Assembly: GCF_029937575.1 (NCBI RefSeq)
Contig: NZ_JAPYPS010000001.1
Span: 106,484-170,483 of the forward strand
Direction: 5' to 3'
From: Nocardioides sp.
Lineage (GTDB): Bacteria > Actinomycetota > Actinomycetes > Propionibacteriales > Nocardioidaceae
DNA: 64,000 bases
Both the position numbers and the translations under genes were made by a program. Position 1 is the stretch's first letter. The number at the start of each line of letters is the position of its first letter. The notes under the pieces are model-generated. The model saw only the letters and a list, made by a program, of their open reading frames with translations, was not told the origin of the DNA and did not search any database. This document shows positions 32,676 to 41,496 of this stretch, piece by piece.

Positions 32676-34090
32676 GGCGCCACCAGGGCAGCGAGTCGGG
32701 TCTCGCCCGCGGCGACGGCGGCGATCCGGCCGGCGTCGTCGAGGAGGCCGACCCGGTCGAGCCACAGCTCGAACTCCGGCGCCGCCCGCAGACCCAGGGT
32801 GTGGCGCAGGGAGAGGACGTCGTGGAAGGCCAGGCTCTGGTAGCCGAGCATGACGTCGTCGCTCCCGGGCACGGTGATCACGAACCCGAGGCCGGCGGCG
32901 CCCAGGACGGTGAGCAGGGTGTCCATGTCGTCGGCGTCGGCATCGGCGTGGTTGGTGTAGCAGACGTCGACGCCCATCGGCAGGCCGAGCAGCTTGCCGC
33001 AGGCGTGATCCTCGAGGCCGGCGCGGACGATCTGCTTGCCGTCGGCGAGGTACTCCGGGCCGATGAAGCCGACGACCGTGTTGACCAGCAACGGGTCGAA
33101 GGCGCGCGCCACGGCGTACCCACGGGTCTCGAGGGTCTGCTGGTCGACGGGGCGACCACCGATGCCGCGGTGCGCGTCGGCCGAGAGCGCCGAGCCCTGG
33201 CCGGTCTCGAAGTACATGACGTTGTCGCCGACGGTCCCGCGGCCCAGGGACAGCGCCGCCTCCCGGGCCTCCCCCAGGACCGCGAGGTCGATGCCGAAGC
33301 CGCGGTTGGCGGCCTCGGTGCCGGCCACGGACTGGAAGACCAGGTCGACCGGGGCCCCCTCCTCGATCAGCTCGATGGAGGACGTGACGTGGTTGAGCAC
33401 GCAGGACTGGGTCGGGATGTCGTAGCGGGTACGTACGTCGTCGAGCAGCCGCAGCAGCTCGCCGGCCGCCCGGGTCGAGTCGGTGGCGGGGTTGATGCCG
33501 ATGACCGCGTCGCCGCAGCCGAGCAGGAGTCCGTCGAGCACGGCCGCGGCCACACCGCGGGCGTCGTCGGTGGGGTGGTTGGGCTGGAGCCGGGTGGCGA
33601 GGCGGCCGCGTTGCCCGATGGTCGAGCGGAACGCCGTGACGACCTCGGTCGCCCGGGCGACAGCGATCAGGTCGCCGTTGCCCATCAGCTTGCTGACCGC
33701 GGCCACCATCTCCGGGGTCAGCCCGGGCGCGAGCGCGGTCAGGGTGGCAGCGGAGTCCGGCGTGGAGGCGACCTCGAGGAGGTGGTCGCGCAGCCCGCCG
33801 ACGCTCAGGTGGCTGATCGGGGCGAACGCGTCGGCGTCGTGGCTGTCGACGATGAGACGAGTCACCTCGTCGTCCTCGTAGGCGACCACCGGGGTCTCGA
33901 GGATCTCGGTCAGCTCGACGTCGGCCAGCACCCACTGCGCCGCCGCACGCTCGGCATCGGTCTGCGCGGCACACCCGGCGAGCTCGTCGCCGCTGCGTCT
34001 CGGGGAGGCCTTGGCCAGGACCTCGATCAGGTGCTCGAAGGCATAGGTGTGGCCCGCCACCGTCTGGGAGTACGCCGTCACGCGTCTCAC
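32672..34090 (-). CDS. eutB: Ethanolamine ammonia-lyase large subunit EutB
   Basis: 472 residues, GTG start 34090. Family features: YAFEHLIEVLAKASPRRSGDELAGCAA, VAAVSKLMGNGDLIAVARA, TRLQPNHPTDDARGVAAAVLDGLLLGCGDAVIGINPATD, FQSVAGTEAANRGFGIDLAVL and MYFETGQGSALSADAHRG. The TIM barrel binds ethanolamine and adenosylcobalamin. No eutA reactivase, eutH transporter or shell gene is near, so the operon is the minimal eutBC pair; reactivation must come from elsewhere. A divergent thioesterase gene starts 60 bp away. Confidence 0.95.
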   Translation of the reverse strand: MRRVTAYSQTVAGHTYAFEHLIEVLAKASPRRSGDELAGCAAQTDAERAAAQWVLADVELTEILETPVVAYEDDEVTRLIVDSHDADAFAPISHLSVGGLRDHLLEVASTPDSAATLTALAPGLTPEMVAAVSKLMGNGDLIAVARATEVVTAFRSTIGQRGRLATRLQPNHPTDDARGVAAAVLDGLLLGCGDAVIGINPATDSTRAAGELLRLLDDVRTRYDIPTQSCVLNHVTSSIELIEEGAPVDLVFQSVAGTEAANRGFGIDLAVLGEAREAALSLGRGTVGDNVMYFETGQGSALSADAHRGIGGRPVDQQTLETRGYAVARAFDPLLVNTVVGFIGPEYLADGKQIVRAGLEDHACGKLLGLPMGVDVCYTNHADADADDMDTLLTVLGAAGLGFVITVPGSDDVMLGYQSLAFHDVLSLRHTLGLRAAPEFELWLDRVGLLDDAGRIAAVAAGETRLAALVAP

Positions 34091-34149
34091 GGTAGTGAAC
34101 GAAGGTCACCTGGAGGTTTCGAGCAGCCCCCGCGCTAGGGTCGCGCCCT

Positions 34150-34647
34150 GTGAGCACTCCACATCCCACCTACGACCAGCTCGTCGACCTGCCGGCGTAC
34201 GCCGTCCAGCCGGTCCCGGCACCGTTCGAGGACATCAACGGCCACCTGAACGTCCGCCACTACACCGGCATCGCCAGTGAGGGCCTCGACGAGTCGCTGG
34301 TCCCGCTCGGGATCCCGCGCAACTGGCCGGCGCAGGGTCACAGCTGCTTCTCGGCCGAGCACCACCTCGTCTACCTCTCCGAGCTGCGCACCGGCGACAT
34401 GATGTCGACCCGCGTGCGGTTGATCGGCCGGGCCGAGCGGGCGGCGCACGCGCTGGTCTACCTGCTCGACGACACCCATCAGCGCGTCAGCTTCGTGATG
34501 GAGGAGATCTTTCTCCACATCGACATGGAGTCCCGCCTGACCGCCCCGTGGCCGTCGGACGTGGCAGGGCTGCTGGACGAGCAGATCGCGGCCGACGCCG
34601 GACTGCCGTGGAAGCCCGACCTCTCGGGCTCGCTGCAGCTGCGCTGA
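34150..34647 (+). CDS. Hotdog thioesterase, 4HBT-like
   Basis: 165 residues. The N-terminal FEDINGHLNVRHYTGIASEGLDE has the NxxHxN/D pattern of the 4-hydroxybenzoyl-CoA thioesterase fold (conserved Asn-Gly-His with the following helix), and GHSCFSAEHHLVYLSELRTGDMMSTRVRLIGRAERAAHALVYLLD is the central sheet. Family members hydrolyse small acyl-CoAs; betaine/carnitine-type thioesterases share this opening, but that link is only a guess. It lies in its own unit between eutBC and peptidase E. Confidence 0.75.
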   Translation: MSTPHPTYDQLVDLPAYAVQPVPAPFEDINGHLNVRHYTGIASEGLDESLVPLGIPRNWPAQGHSCFSAEHHLVYLSELRTGDMMSTRVRLIGRAERAAHALVYLLDDTHQRVSFVMEEIFLHIDMESRLTAPWPSDVAGLLDEQIAADAGLPWKPDLSGSLQLR

Positions 34648-34710
34648 TCCTGTCGCAGGCCCGCAGTCACCACGCCGTACCCCTTCATCACATCCGTGCC
34701 AGGAGACACC

Positions 34711-35382
34711 GTGAAGCTGCTCCTCACCTCCGGCGGCGTCACCAACGCGAGCATCCGCGACGCGCTGGTCGACCTGTTGGGCCGGCCGATCGCCGACTCG
34801 ACGGCCCTGTGCATCCCCACGGCTGCCTACGGGCACCCGTGGGTCGGTCCCGGCGTCAAGGCCTGGGAGTTCATCAGCGGGCGCTCCACCAACCCGATGG
34901 TCGACCTGGGCTGGAAGTCCGTCGGGGTGCTGGAGCTGACCGCGCTGCCGAGCCTCGACGAGGAGCGCTGGGTCCCCCTCGTGCAGGAGACGGACGTGTT
35001 GCTGGCGGCGGGCGGCGACGTCCTCTACCTGTGCCACTGGATGCGGGAGTCCGGGCTGGCCGACCTGATCCCGTCGTTGAGCCAGACGGTCTGGGTGGGT
35101 CTGAGCGCCGGGAGCATGGTGATGACCCCCGAGGTCGGCGACGACTTCATCCAGTGGCGGCCACCGAGCGGTGACGACAGCACGCTGGGCCTCGTCGACT
35201 TCTCGATCTGCCCCCACCTCGCCGCGGACGGCGTCCCGGGCAACTCCATGGCCGAGGCGGAGCAGTGGGCAGCGGGGATCTCCGGTCCCGCCTACGCCAT
35301 GGACGACCAGACCGCGATCACGGTCGCCGACGGGGTCGTCGAGGTCGTCTCCGAGGGCCAGTGGAGGCAGCTCTCGCCGTAG
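34711..35382 (+). CDS. Peptidase E (S51) family protein
   Basis: 223 residues from GTG 34711, which has AGGAGA seven bases upstream. It opens KLLLTSGGVTNASIRDALVDLL; the nucleophile serine lies in WVGLSAGSMVM and the FSICPHL-AA segment supports the class I glutamine amidotransferase-like fold used by alpha-aspartyl dipeptidases. A Ser-Asp/Glu-His charge relay is expected. The related cyanophycinases cleave aspartate-arginine polymers; a peptide role is more likely here. Substrate not shown. Confidence 0.8.
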   Translation: MKLLLTSGGVTNASIRDALVDLLGRPIADSTALCIPTAAYGHPWVGPGVKAWEFISGRSTNPMVDLGWKSVGVLELTALPSLDEERWVPLVQETDVLLAAGGDVLYLCHWMRESGLADLIPSLSQTVWVGLSAGSMVMTPEVGDDFIQWRPPSGDDSTLGLVDFSICPHLAADGVPGNSMAEAEQWAAGISGPAYAMDDQTAITVADGVVEVVSEGQWRQLSP

Positions 35383-35395
35383 CGGCGCGAGTCGG

Positions 35396-36481
35396 TCAGC
35401 CGAGCCAGTCGGCGTAGAAGATCCCGAGGCCGGCCGCGACACAGCCGCCGGCGATGATCCAGAAGCGGATGACGACCGTGATCTCGTCCCACCCCGCGTG
35501 CTCGAAGTGGTGGTGGACGGGTGCGATCCGGAAGATGCGTCGTCCGGTGCCGGTGATCCTTCGGGAGAGCTTGAAGTAGCTCATCTGGAGGATCACCGAC
35601 ATCGTCTCCAGGACGAACAGCCCCGCGATGACGACCAGGAGCAGCTCGGTCCTGGTCATGATCGCGAGGCCGGCCACCGCTCCCCCGATCGCGAGCGAGC
35701 CGACGTCGCCCATGATGATCCGGGCGGGCTTGGCGTTCCACCACAGGAAGCCGACGCAGGCGGCCGAGATGGCGACGGCGAAGACCGCCAGGTCGAGGGG
35801 GTCGCGGACCTCGTAGCACTGCGACTCCACCACGTTGGGGCTCGAGGATCCGCAGAGCTGCTTGTTCTGCCAGATGTTCACGATCGAGTAGGCCCCGAAG
35901 ACCATCACGGCGGTCCCGGCGAGCAGTCCGTCGGCCCCGTCGGTGAGGTTGGCCCCGTTGGACGTAGCCGTGACGATGAACCAGATCACCAGGAGCACCA
36001 CCACCAGGGGCAGCTTGATCCCCCAGTCGTGCGTGGTCGAGAGGTAGTGCGACGCGGGACGAACGCCGCGCTCGTCGGTGAAGAGCTGCGTCGCGAGCAG
36101 CCCGAAGCCCAGCGCGATCACCGTCTGCCCGGCCATCTTGGCGCGACTGCTGAGGCCTTGGTTGTTCTGGGTGTAGACCTTGATGAAGTCGTCGAGGAAG
36201 CCGACGGCCCCACACCCGAGGAACAGCAGCATCAGCAGCAGCGCGCTGGCGCTGGGCCGCCCGCCGGTCACCACCGTGGCCGCGAGGTAGGCCAGGGTCG
36301 CGGCCACGATGATCACCAGGCCGCCCATCGTCGGCGTGCCCCGCTTGACGTGGTGCGTGGTCGGACCGTCGTCCCGGATCGGCTGGCCGAAGCCGTGGCG
36401 CGAGAACCAGCCGATGGCGACGCGGGTCCCGAGGAGAGAGCAGGTCACGGCCAACCCGCCGCTCAGCAGGATTGCCAGCAT
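35396..36481 (-). CDS. mraY: MraY-like phospho-N-acetylmuramoyl-pentapeptide transferase
   Basis: 361 residues, ten predicted transmembrane helices. Conserved elements: HHVKRGTPTMGGLV, GFLDDFIKVYTQNNQGLSSRAKMAGQ, ATSNGANLTDGADGLLAG, RIIMGDVGSLAIGG and IAPVHHHFEHAGWDEITVVIRFW. MraY transfers phospho-MurNAc-pentapeptide from UDP to undecaprenyl phosphate to make lipid I. The gene is not beside mur or fts genes: upstream is a lipoprotein gene on the same strand. The LTDGADGL and MGDVGS segments differ slightly from the usual LTDGLDGL and MGDTGS. It may be a second copy; the rest of the genome would tell. Confidence 0.85.
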   Translation of the reverse strand: MLAILLSGGLAVTCSLLGTRVAIGWFSRHGFGQPIRDDGPTTHHVKRGTPTMGGLVIIVAATLAYLAATVVTGGRPSASALLLMLLFLGCGAVGFLDDFIKVYTQNNQGLSSRAKMAGQTVIALGFGLLATQLFTDERGVRPASHYLSTTHDWGIKLPLVVVLLVIWFIVTATSNGANLTDGADGLLAGTAVMVFGAYSIVNIWQNKQLCGSSSPNVVESQCYEVRDPLDLAVFAVAISAACVGFLWWNAKPARIIMGDVGSLAIGGAVAGLAIMTRTELLLVVIAGLFVLETMSVILQMSYFKLSRRITGTGRRIFRIAPVHHHFEHAGWDEITVVIRFWIIAGGCVAAGLGIFYADWLG

Positions 36482-36569
36482 GCAGGTGAACCTCTCATGG
36501 ACTCCTCGGAGTCCGTTGCCAGACCCGCCGAGCGGGCCCGGCCCACGCCGAGGCCGACCCGTCGCCCTC

Positions 36570-37406
36570 TCAGCAGCAGCCCGGCTCCGGCCCCTCACCG
36601 GCCGAGAGTCGGGTGACGACGGAGTCGTCCGGGGTGCGCTCGGGATGCTCGTAGTCCACGTGGCCGGACATCCGCCACCCGTCGACCCCGTCGAAGATCG
36701 TCGGCCAGGGCGCGCCGCCGACACCGACCGCTGCGCCCTCGGCCCAGTGCGTCTCGGTCTCGGGGTACGCCGCGTGCAGCGTCTCCCAGCTGTCGCCGAG
36801 CGTGACCCCGGTGTCGGCGAGCGCGACGCCCGGCTCGGGCACGCCGGCGTCCTTCCTCGTCTCGTGCCAGCGGTTGTACGTCGCGAGCTCCCACCCGAGC
36901 AGCTCGAGGTCGTCGGCATCCTCTCCCCCGAAGAGGACGCAGAAGCCGTCCCAGCAGGTGGTGGCGAAGACCCGGTGGTCCCACGCCGGGGAGAGGTTGT
37001 CGCCACCCGACTGGTACCACGGGCCGCTGCCGCCCACCTGCTCGAAGCGCTGCGGGCCCACCGTGGCGTCGGGCTCCCCCAGCCGGTCGGTCAACGTCGC
37101 AACGGTGGCGGCCCGGGGGTCGCCGAACCGGCTGTCACCCACGGTGGTGCCGGACACGACGACCGCGACGGCGCTCTCGGGCGCGGGCGTCGCTGTCGCA
37201 GTGGGCGACGCAGCCACCACGGGGTCGGTCGTGGGACTCGCCGAGGGCGACGCCGGCGCGGGATCGCGCGCCGCGACCTCACCGGTCTCCTCCGCCGAGC
37301 CGCACGCGGCCAGCATCCCCAGGGCTGCGGCCAGGACGGCACCTCCGGCGAGTCGCGACCCGATGCGGGTCGCGCGGGCAGTCGACGTAGTGGTCCGTGT
37401 GTTCAT
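36570..37406 (-). CDS. Putative lipoprotein
   Basis: 278 residues. N-terminal basic region and a hydrophobic helix ending in LAAC give a lipobox; a proline/threonine-rich linker (PASPSASPTTDP) follows. The folded part contains LTDRLGEPDATVGP, TTCWDGFCVLFGGEDADDLELLGWELA and GDSWETLHAAYPETETHW. The paired CWDGFC cysteines suggest a disulfide. No family recognised. It precedes mraY in the same direction with an 88-bp gap. Confidence 0.65.
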   Translation of the reverse strand: MNTRTTTSTARATRIGSRLAGGAVLAAALGMLAACGSAEETGEVAARDPAPASPSASPTTDPVVAASPTATATPAPESAVAVVVSGTTVGDSRFGDPRAATVATLTDRLGEPDATVGPQRFEQVGGSGPWYQSGGDNLSPAWDHRVFATTCWDGFCVLFGGEDADDLELLGWELATYNRWHETRKDAGVPEPGVALADTGVTLGDSWETLHAAYPETETHWAEGAAVGVGGAPWPTIFDGVDGWRMSGHVDYEHPERTPDDSVVTRLSAGEGPEPGCC

Positions 37407-37488
37407 GGGTGCTCCTCACCAGCGATGATGCGTTCACCCCTGAGATGCACCCGCCGGCCCGATGGTTGCCGATCTGAGACATCCGGCC

Positions 37489-38157
37489 CTACAACGCCAC
37501 CTCGGGGAACGCGATCACCGACAGGAACCGGATGGGCAGGTCGACCAGCGCGACCGGTCCGTGCCGTCCCTCGCCGTCCAGCTGGAGGCTGTCGCCGGGA
37601 CCGAGCCGGTAGACGCTGCGGCTGTGGCTGTAGTCCATCGACCCCTCGAGCACGTAGATGAACTCGGTGCCGGGGTGCTGGAAGAGTGGATAGGTCTCGC
37701 TCTTCTCGCTCAGCGTCACCAGCAGGCACTCGAGCCGCTTGTGCTCACCGCGCAGGGAACCGAGCAGCTCGTACTCGTGGCCCTCCTTGGTGCCGGCGCG
37801 CACGATCCTCGCGCCGGTGCCCTGGGCGACGTACGACGCCGGACGCTCGGAGTCCGCGCCCCGGAAGAGCGAGGTGACCGGTACGTCGAGCCCGGTCGCC
37901 AGGCGCGCCAGGGTCGAGAGGCTGCACGAGGTCTGGGCGTTCTCGATCTTGCTCAGCATCGCCTTGGAGATGCCGACCTTCTCGGCCATCTCACCCACCG
38001 ACAGCCCCTGCTGCTGGCGCTGCATCCGGACGTTGCGGGCGATCGCCTCCTCGAGGTCGAGCTCCTCGAGCGGCTCCGCCGGGTCACGCTCGCGCGCCGT
38101 ACCCGCCCGGTTGCGCAGCAGCTCCGGGTCCGCCGCCTGATCACCTTGGGTGGACAT
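37489..38157 (-). CDS. XRE-family regulator with C-terminal cupin
   Basis: 222 residues. A helix-turn-helix (RNVRMQRQQQGLSVGEMAEKVGISKAMLSKIENAQTSCSLSTLARLATGL, ~residues 40-90) joined to a cupin sensor domain (TLSEKSETYPLFQHPGTEFIYVLEGSMDYSHSRSVYRLGPGDSLQLDGEGRHGPVALV). In this family (PuuR, SutR-like) the cupin often binds a small amine or amino acid. It is the last gene of the methylamine cluster, 30 bp after the FAD oxidase, and probably regulates the cluster. The ligand is unproven. Confidence 0.88.
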   Translation of the reverse strand: MSTQGDQAADPELLRNRAGTARERDPAEPLEELDLEEAIARNVRMQRQQQGLSVGEMAEKVGISKAMLSKIENAQTSCSLSTLARLATGLDVPVTSLFRGADSERPASYVAQGTGARIVRAGTKEGHEYELLGSLRGEHKRLECLLVTLSEKSETYPLFQHPGTEFIYVLEGSMDYSHSRSVYRLGPGDSLQLDGEGRHGPVALVDLPIRFLSVIAFPEVAL

Positions 38158-38187
38158 GGTCCAACCCTAGGAGACACCGGCGCACGA

Positions 38188-39390
38188 TCACCGCATCTGT
38201 CCGGCAGTGGCGTACGGGCGCGGGCTGCGCAGGGGCTCGCCCTCGGCGAAGCGGGAGAGCCGGAAGTCGCGCTCGGGCACCAGCGGGCTGCTGCTGACCC
38301 CGTCGACCACGAGGTCGGCGACGAGGCGCCCGACGGCCGGGGAGATCTTGAAGCCGTGCCCGCTGAACCCTGCGGCCACCACCAGTCCCGGCACCGGGTC
38401 GGCCAGCGAGATGATCGGGTTGTAGTCGGGCGTGACGTCGTAGCAGCCGGCATAGCTGCTCGCCAGCACCGCGTCGTCCAGGCCCGGGAAGCGGTGGCTC
38501 ACCTTGTCGACCACGACCTCGACGAACGCGTCGTCGGCCCGGTTGAGGTAGGCGTCGGGGTCGGCCGGCTTGAGGGTGTCGAGGTCGGAGTTGCCGAAGA
38601 GGATCTCGCCGCCGACGTCGGGGCGCACGTACTGCAGCGAGACCAGGTCGGAGAAGACGGGCAGCCCCTCGGTGGGGATGCCCGGCTTGAGGAGCACGAT
38701 CTCCTCGCGGTGCACCCGGATCGGCAGGTCGACGCCCAGTGGCGCCGCGAGCGCGACCGACCACGGTCCCGCGGCCAGCACCACCCGTCGCGTCGTGACG
38801 ATCGAGCCGTCCGCCGCGCGCACCCCGCACACGCCTTCGGAGTCCCGCAGGATCTCGGCGACCGCCACTCCCTGCTTGATCCGTACGCCGTGCGTCCGCG
38901 CGGTCGCGGCGAAGGCCTGCGCCGTGAGGTAGGCGTCGCCGTACCCGCCGCGCGCCTCCCAGCCGAACGCCGCGACGTCGTCCAGCCGCACGCCCGGCCA
39001 CAGCCGCGCCACCTCGTCGGCGTCGATCTCCTCGGTCTCGACACCCACCTCCCGCTGTGCGGCGAGGTTGGCCCGCAGCGCGTCGACGTCCGCCTCCCCC
39101 ACCCCCACGACGTACCCCGTCTGGTGGAAGCCGATGTCGCTCACGAGCACATCGGCCGCGGTCTCGAAGGTCTCCAGACCGACGCGCGCCATCGCCGCCA
39201 ACGACGCGACGCCGTAGTGGCAGCGCACGATGCCGCTCGACTTGCCGGTGCCACCGGAGCCGACGGTCGCCCGCTCCAGGACCAGGACGTCGGTCACCCC
39301 GCGCGATGCCAGTGCCCAGGCGGCGGCGCACCCCTCGATGCCGCCCCCGACGACCACGACGTCGGCGGTGGCCGGCAGCTCAGCCGCCAT
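38188..39390 (-). CDS. FAD-dependent amine oxidoreductase (DAO family, sarcosine-oxidase beta-like)
   Basis: 400 residues. N-terminal FAD motif VVVVGGGIEGCAAAWALASRG, then GTGKSSGIVRCHYG, and late GLVVAAGFSGHGFKISPAVGRLVADL, which is the sarcosine/dimethylglycine oxidase signature. The FAD may be covalently bound in some relatives through a histidine or cysteine of this first region. It overlaps the mgsC-like gene by 11 bp, so it belongs to the pathway; by position it would oxidise N-methylglutamate, the role of the four-subunit MgdABCD in proteobacteria. No alpha, gamma or delta subunit genes are seen. Confidence 0.78.
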   Translation of the reverse strand: MAAELPATADVVVVGGGIEGCAAAWALASRGVTDVLVLERATVGSGGTGKSSGIVRCHYGVASLAAMARVGLETFETAADVLVSDIGFHQTGYVVGVGEADVDALRANLAAQREVGVETEEIDADEVARLWPGVRLDDVAAFGWEARGGYGDAYLTAQAFAATARTHGVRIKQGVAVAEILRDSEGVCGVRAADGSIVTTRRVVLAAGPWSVALAAPLGVDLPIRVHREEIVLLKPGIPTEGLPVFSDLVSLQYVRPDVGGEILFGNSDLDTLKPADPDAYLNRADDAFVEVVVDKVSHRFPGLDDAVLASSYAGCYDVTPDYNPIISLADPVPGLVVAAGFSGHGFKISPAVGRLVADLVVDGVSSSPLVPERDFRLSRFAEGEPLRSPRPYATAGQMR

Positions 39391-40744
39391 ACCCGGCCCC
39401 CGGAGACCCGGCGGAGCCCGGCACCCAGCTCGTGCCCGCCAGCGGCACGCGAGCCATCGCTGCGGACTCCACCGTCAGGGCGACGAGGTCCTCGGGCTCG
39501 AGGTGCTGCACGTGCGCCTTGCCGCAGGCCCGCGCGATCGTCTGGGCCTCCATCGTCAGCACCCTCAGGTAGTTGGCGAGCCGGCGCCCGCCCGCTACCG
39601 GGTCGAGGCGCGCAGCGAGCTCGTCGTCCTGGGTGCTGATGCCGGCCGGGTCGCGCCCGTCCTGGTAGTCGTCGTAGTAGCCGGCCGCCGACCCGACCGC
39701 CTCGTACTCGGCCGACCAGCGCGGGTCGTTGTCGCCCAGCGCGATGAGTGCGGCGGTGCCGATCGACACCGCGTCGGCGCCCAGCGCCATCGCCTTCGCC
39801 ACGTCGGCGCCCGTGCGGATGCCGCCCGACACGATCAGTTGCACGGCGTCGGCGCCCGAGCGGTGCACGCCGAGCTCACGCAGGGCCTGCACCGCCTGCG
39901 GGACGGCCGCCAGCGTCGGGATGCCGACGTTCTCGATGAAGACGTCCTGCGTGGCCGCCGTACCGCCCTGCATGCCGTCCACGACGACGACGTCCGCGCC
40001 GGCGTGGACGGCGAGCTTCACGTCGTAGGAGGGCCGCGAGGCTCCCACCTTCACGAAGATCGGCTTCTCGTGGTCGGTGATCTCGCGCAGCTCGGCGATC
40101 TTGATCGTCAGGTCGTCCGGCCCGGTCCAGTCCGGGTGGCGGCACGCGCTGCGCTGGTCGATGCCCTGCGGCAACGTGCGCATCCCCGCGACCCGCTCGG
40201 AGATCTTCTGCCCCAGCAGCATCCCGCCACCGCCCGGCTTGGCTCCCTGGCCGAGCACGATCTCGATCGCGTCGGCCTGGCGCAGGTCGTCGGGGTTCAT
40301 CCCGTACCGGCTCGGCAGGTACTGGTAGACGAGGTGCTTGGACTGTCCCCGCTCCTCCGGCGTCATCCCGCCGTCACCGGTGGTGGTCGACGTGCCGGCC
40401 TCCGAGGCACCACGACCCAGGGCCTCCTTGGCCCGCCCCGACAGGGCTCCGAAGCTCATCCCCGCGATCGTGACGGGGATGTCGAGCAGCAGCGGGTAGC
40501 GCGCGTGCCTCGCGCCCAGGACGACGTCGGTGCCGCACCGCTCGCGGTAGCCCTCCAGCGGGTAGCGACTCATCGAGGCCCCGAGGAAGAGCAGGTCGTC
40601 GAAGTGCGGCACCGCACGCTTCGCGCCGCCGCCGCGGATGTCGTAGACCCCCGTCGCCGCGGCCCGCTGGATGTCGTGGATGGTGGCCGCGTCGTACGTC
40701 GCCGAGGGGCGCAGGCCGCGCTGGGCCAGGTCGTGGGCATCCAT
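39380..40744 (-). CDS. mgsC: Glutamate-synthase-like FMN subunit (N-methylglutamate synthase)
   Basis: 454 residues. The GltB domain 2 fold is clear: PVTIAGMSFGALSGRAKEALGRGASEAGTSTTTGDGGM, QYLPSRYGM, IEIVLGQGAKPGGGGMLLG, KPIFVKVGASRPSYDVKLAVHAGADVVVVDGMQGGTAATQDVFIENVGIPT and GGIRTGADVAKAMALGADAVSIGTA, all around an FMN/iron-sulfur site. The gene order amidotransferase, GXGXG subunit, FMN subunit matches mgsABC and glxBCD. I assign mgsC by that order; no sequence comparison was possible. Confidence 0.82.
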   Translation of the reverse strand: MDAHDLAQRGLRPSATYDAATIHDIQRAAATGVYDIRGGGAKRAVPHFDDLLFLGASMSRYPLEGYRERCGTDVVLGARHARYPLLLDIPVTIAGMSFGALSGRAKEALGRGASEAGTSTTTGDGGMTPEERGQSKHLVYQYLPSRYGMNPDDLRQADAIEIVLGQGAKPGGGGMLLGQKISERVAGMRTLPQGIDQRSACRHPDWTGPDDLTIKIAELREITDHEKPIFVKVGASRPSYDVKLAVHAGADVVVVDGMQGGTAATQDVFIENVGIPTLAAVPQAVQALRELGVHRSGADAVQLIVSGGIRTGADVAKAMALGADAVSIGTAALIALGDNDPRWSAEYEAVGSAAGYYDDYQDGRDPAGISTQDDELAARLDPVAGGRRLANYLRVLTMEAQTIARACGKAHVQHLEPEDLVALTVESAAMARVPLAGTSWVPGSAGSPGAGYGG

Positions 40745-40779
40745 GGTCGTCCTCTCTCGTCCCTTCTGGTGGGCCGCGG

Positions 40780-41496
40780 TCAGTACGCGTTGTCGACGTC
40801 GAAGTGGTAGAGCTCGCGAGCCGAGCCGTAGCGGGTGTAAGCCGCGGTGTCGTCGTCCTCGTAGCCCGCGGCCTTCAACAGCGCGGCAAGCTCCTCGTGG
40901 TGCTCGGGCCGCATCTGCTTGGCCACGCAGTCCGCACCCAGCGAGGCCACCTCCCCGCGCACGTAGAGCCGCGCCTCGTAGATCGAGTCGCCCAGCGCGT
41001 CGCCGGCATCACCGCGGACCACGAGCCGACCCGCCTGCGCCATGAACGCGCTCATGTGGCCGATCGAGCCGCCCACCACGATGTCGACACCCTTCATCGA
41101 GATGCCGCAGCGTGCCGCGGCGTCCCCGTGCACGACGAGCAGCCCGCCGTGCGCGGTGGCACCGGCGGCCTGCGAGGCGTTGCCGAGCACGGTCACCGAG
41201 CCGCTCATCATGTTCTCCGCGACGCCGACACCCGCGTTGCCGTCGATGACGACGTCGGCGCGCTGGTTCATCCCGGCGGCGTAGTAGCCGACGTGACCCT
41301 CGATCCGCACCTGACGCGGGCTGTCGAGGCCGACCGCGACGGCGTGCGCTCCCTGCGGGTGGGTCAGCACCACGTCCTCCCCCGGCGCCAGCGCCGGGAG
41401 GTCGTCCACCTCGCGGCCGTGGAGCAGCGCGTTGACCGAGCGCAGGGGGACCTCGGCGAGGTCGAGGTGACGGACCGACTCGCTCACCGGGTCCAT
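40780..41496 (-). CDS. mgsB: Glutamate-synthase GXGXG-domain subunit
   Basis: 238 residues, ATG at 41496, overlapping the amidotransferase gene by 13 bp. Right-handed beta-helix repeats with G-x-G turns: VGYYAAGMNQRADVVIDGNAGVGVAENMMSG, SVTVLGNASQAAGATAHGGLLVVHGDAAARCGISMKGVDIVVGGSIGHMSAFMAQAGRLVVRGDAGDALGDSIYEARLYVRG. This is the GltB C-terminal domain expressed alone, as in N-methylglutamate synthases and archaeal-type glutamate synthases. The role is structural or interdomain; no catalytic residue is expected. Confidence 0.82.
   Translation of the reverse strand: MDPVSESVRHLDLAEVPLRSVNALLHGREVDDLPALAPGEDVVLTHPQGAHAVAVGLDSPRQVRIEGHVGYYAAGMNQRADVVIDGNAGVGVAENMMSGSVTVLGNASQAAGATAHGGLLVVHGDAAARCGISMKGVDIVVGGSIGHMSAFMAQAGRLVVRGDAGDALGDSIYEARLYVRGEVASLGADCVAKQMRPEHHEELAALLKAAGYEDDDTAAYTRYGSARELYHFDVDNAY

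Noticed and set aside
31908..34090. Ethanolamine microcompartment operon
   Set aside because: No shell proteins, eutH or aldehyde dehydrogenase are encoded nearby.
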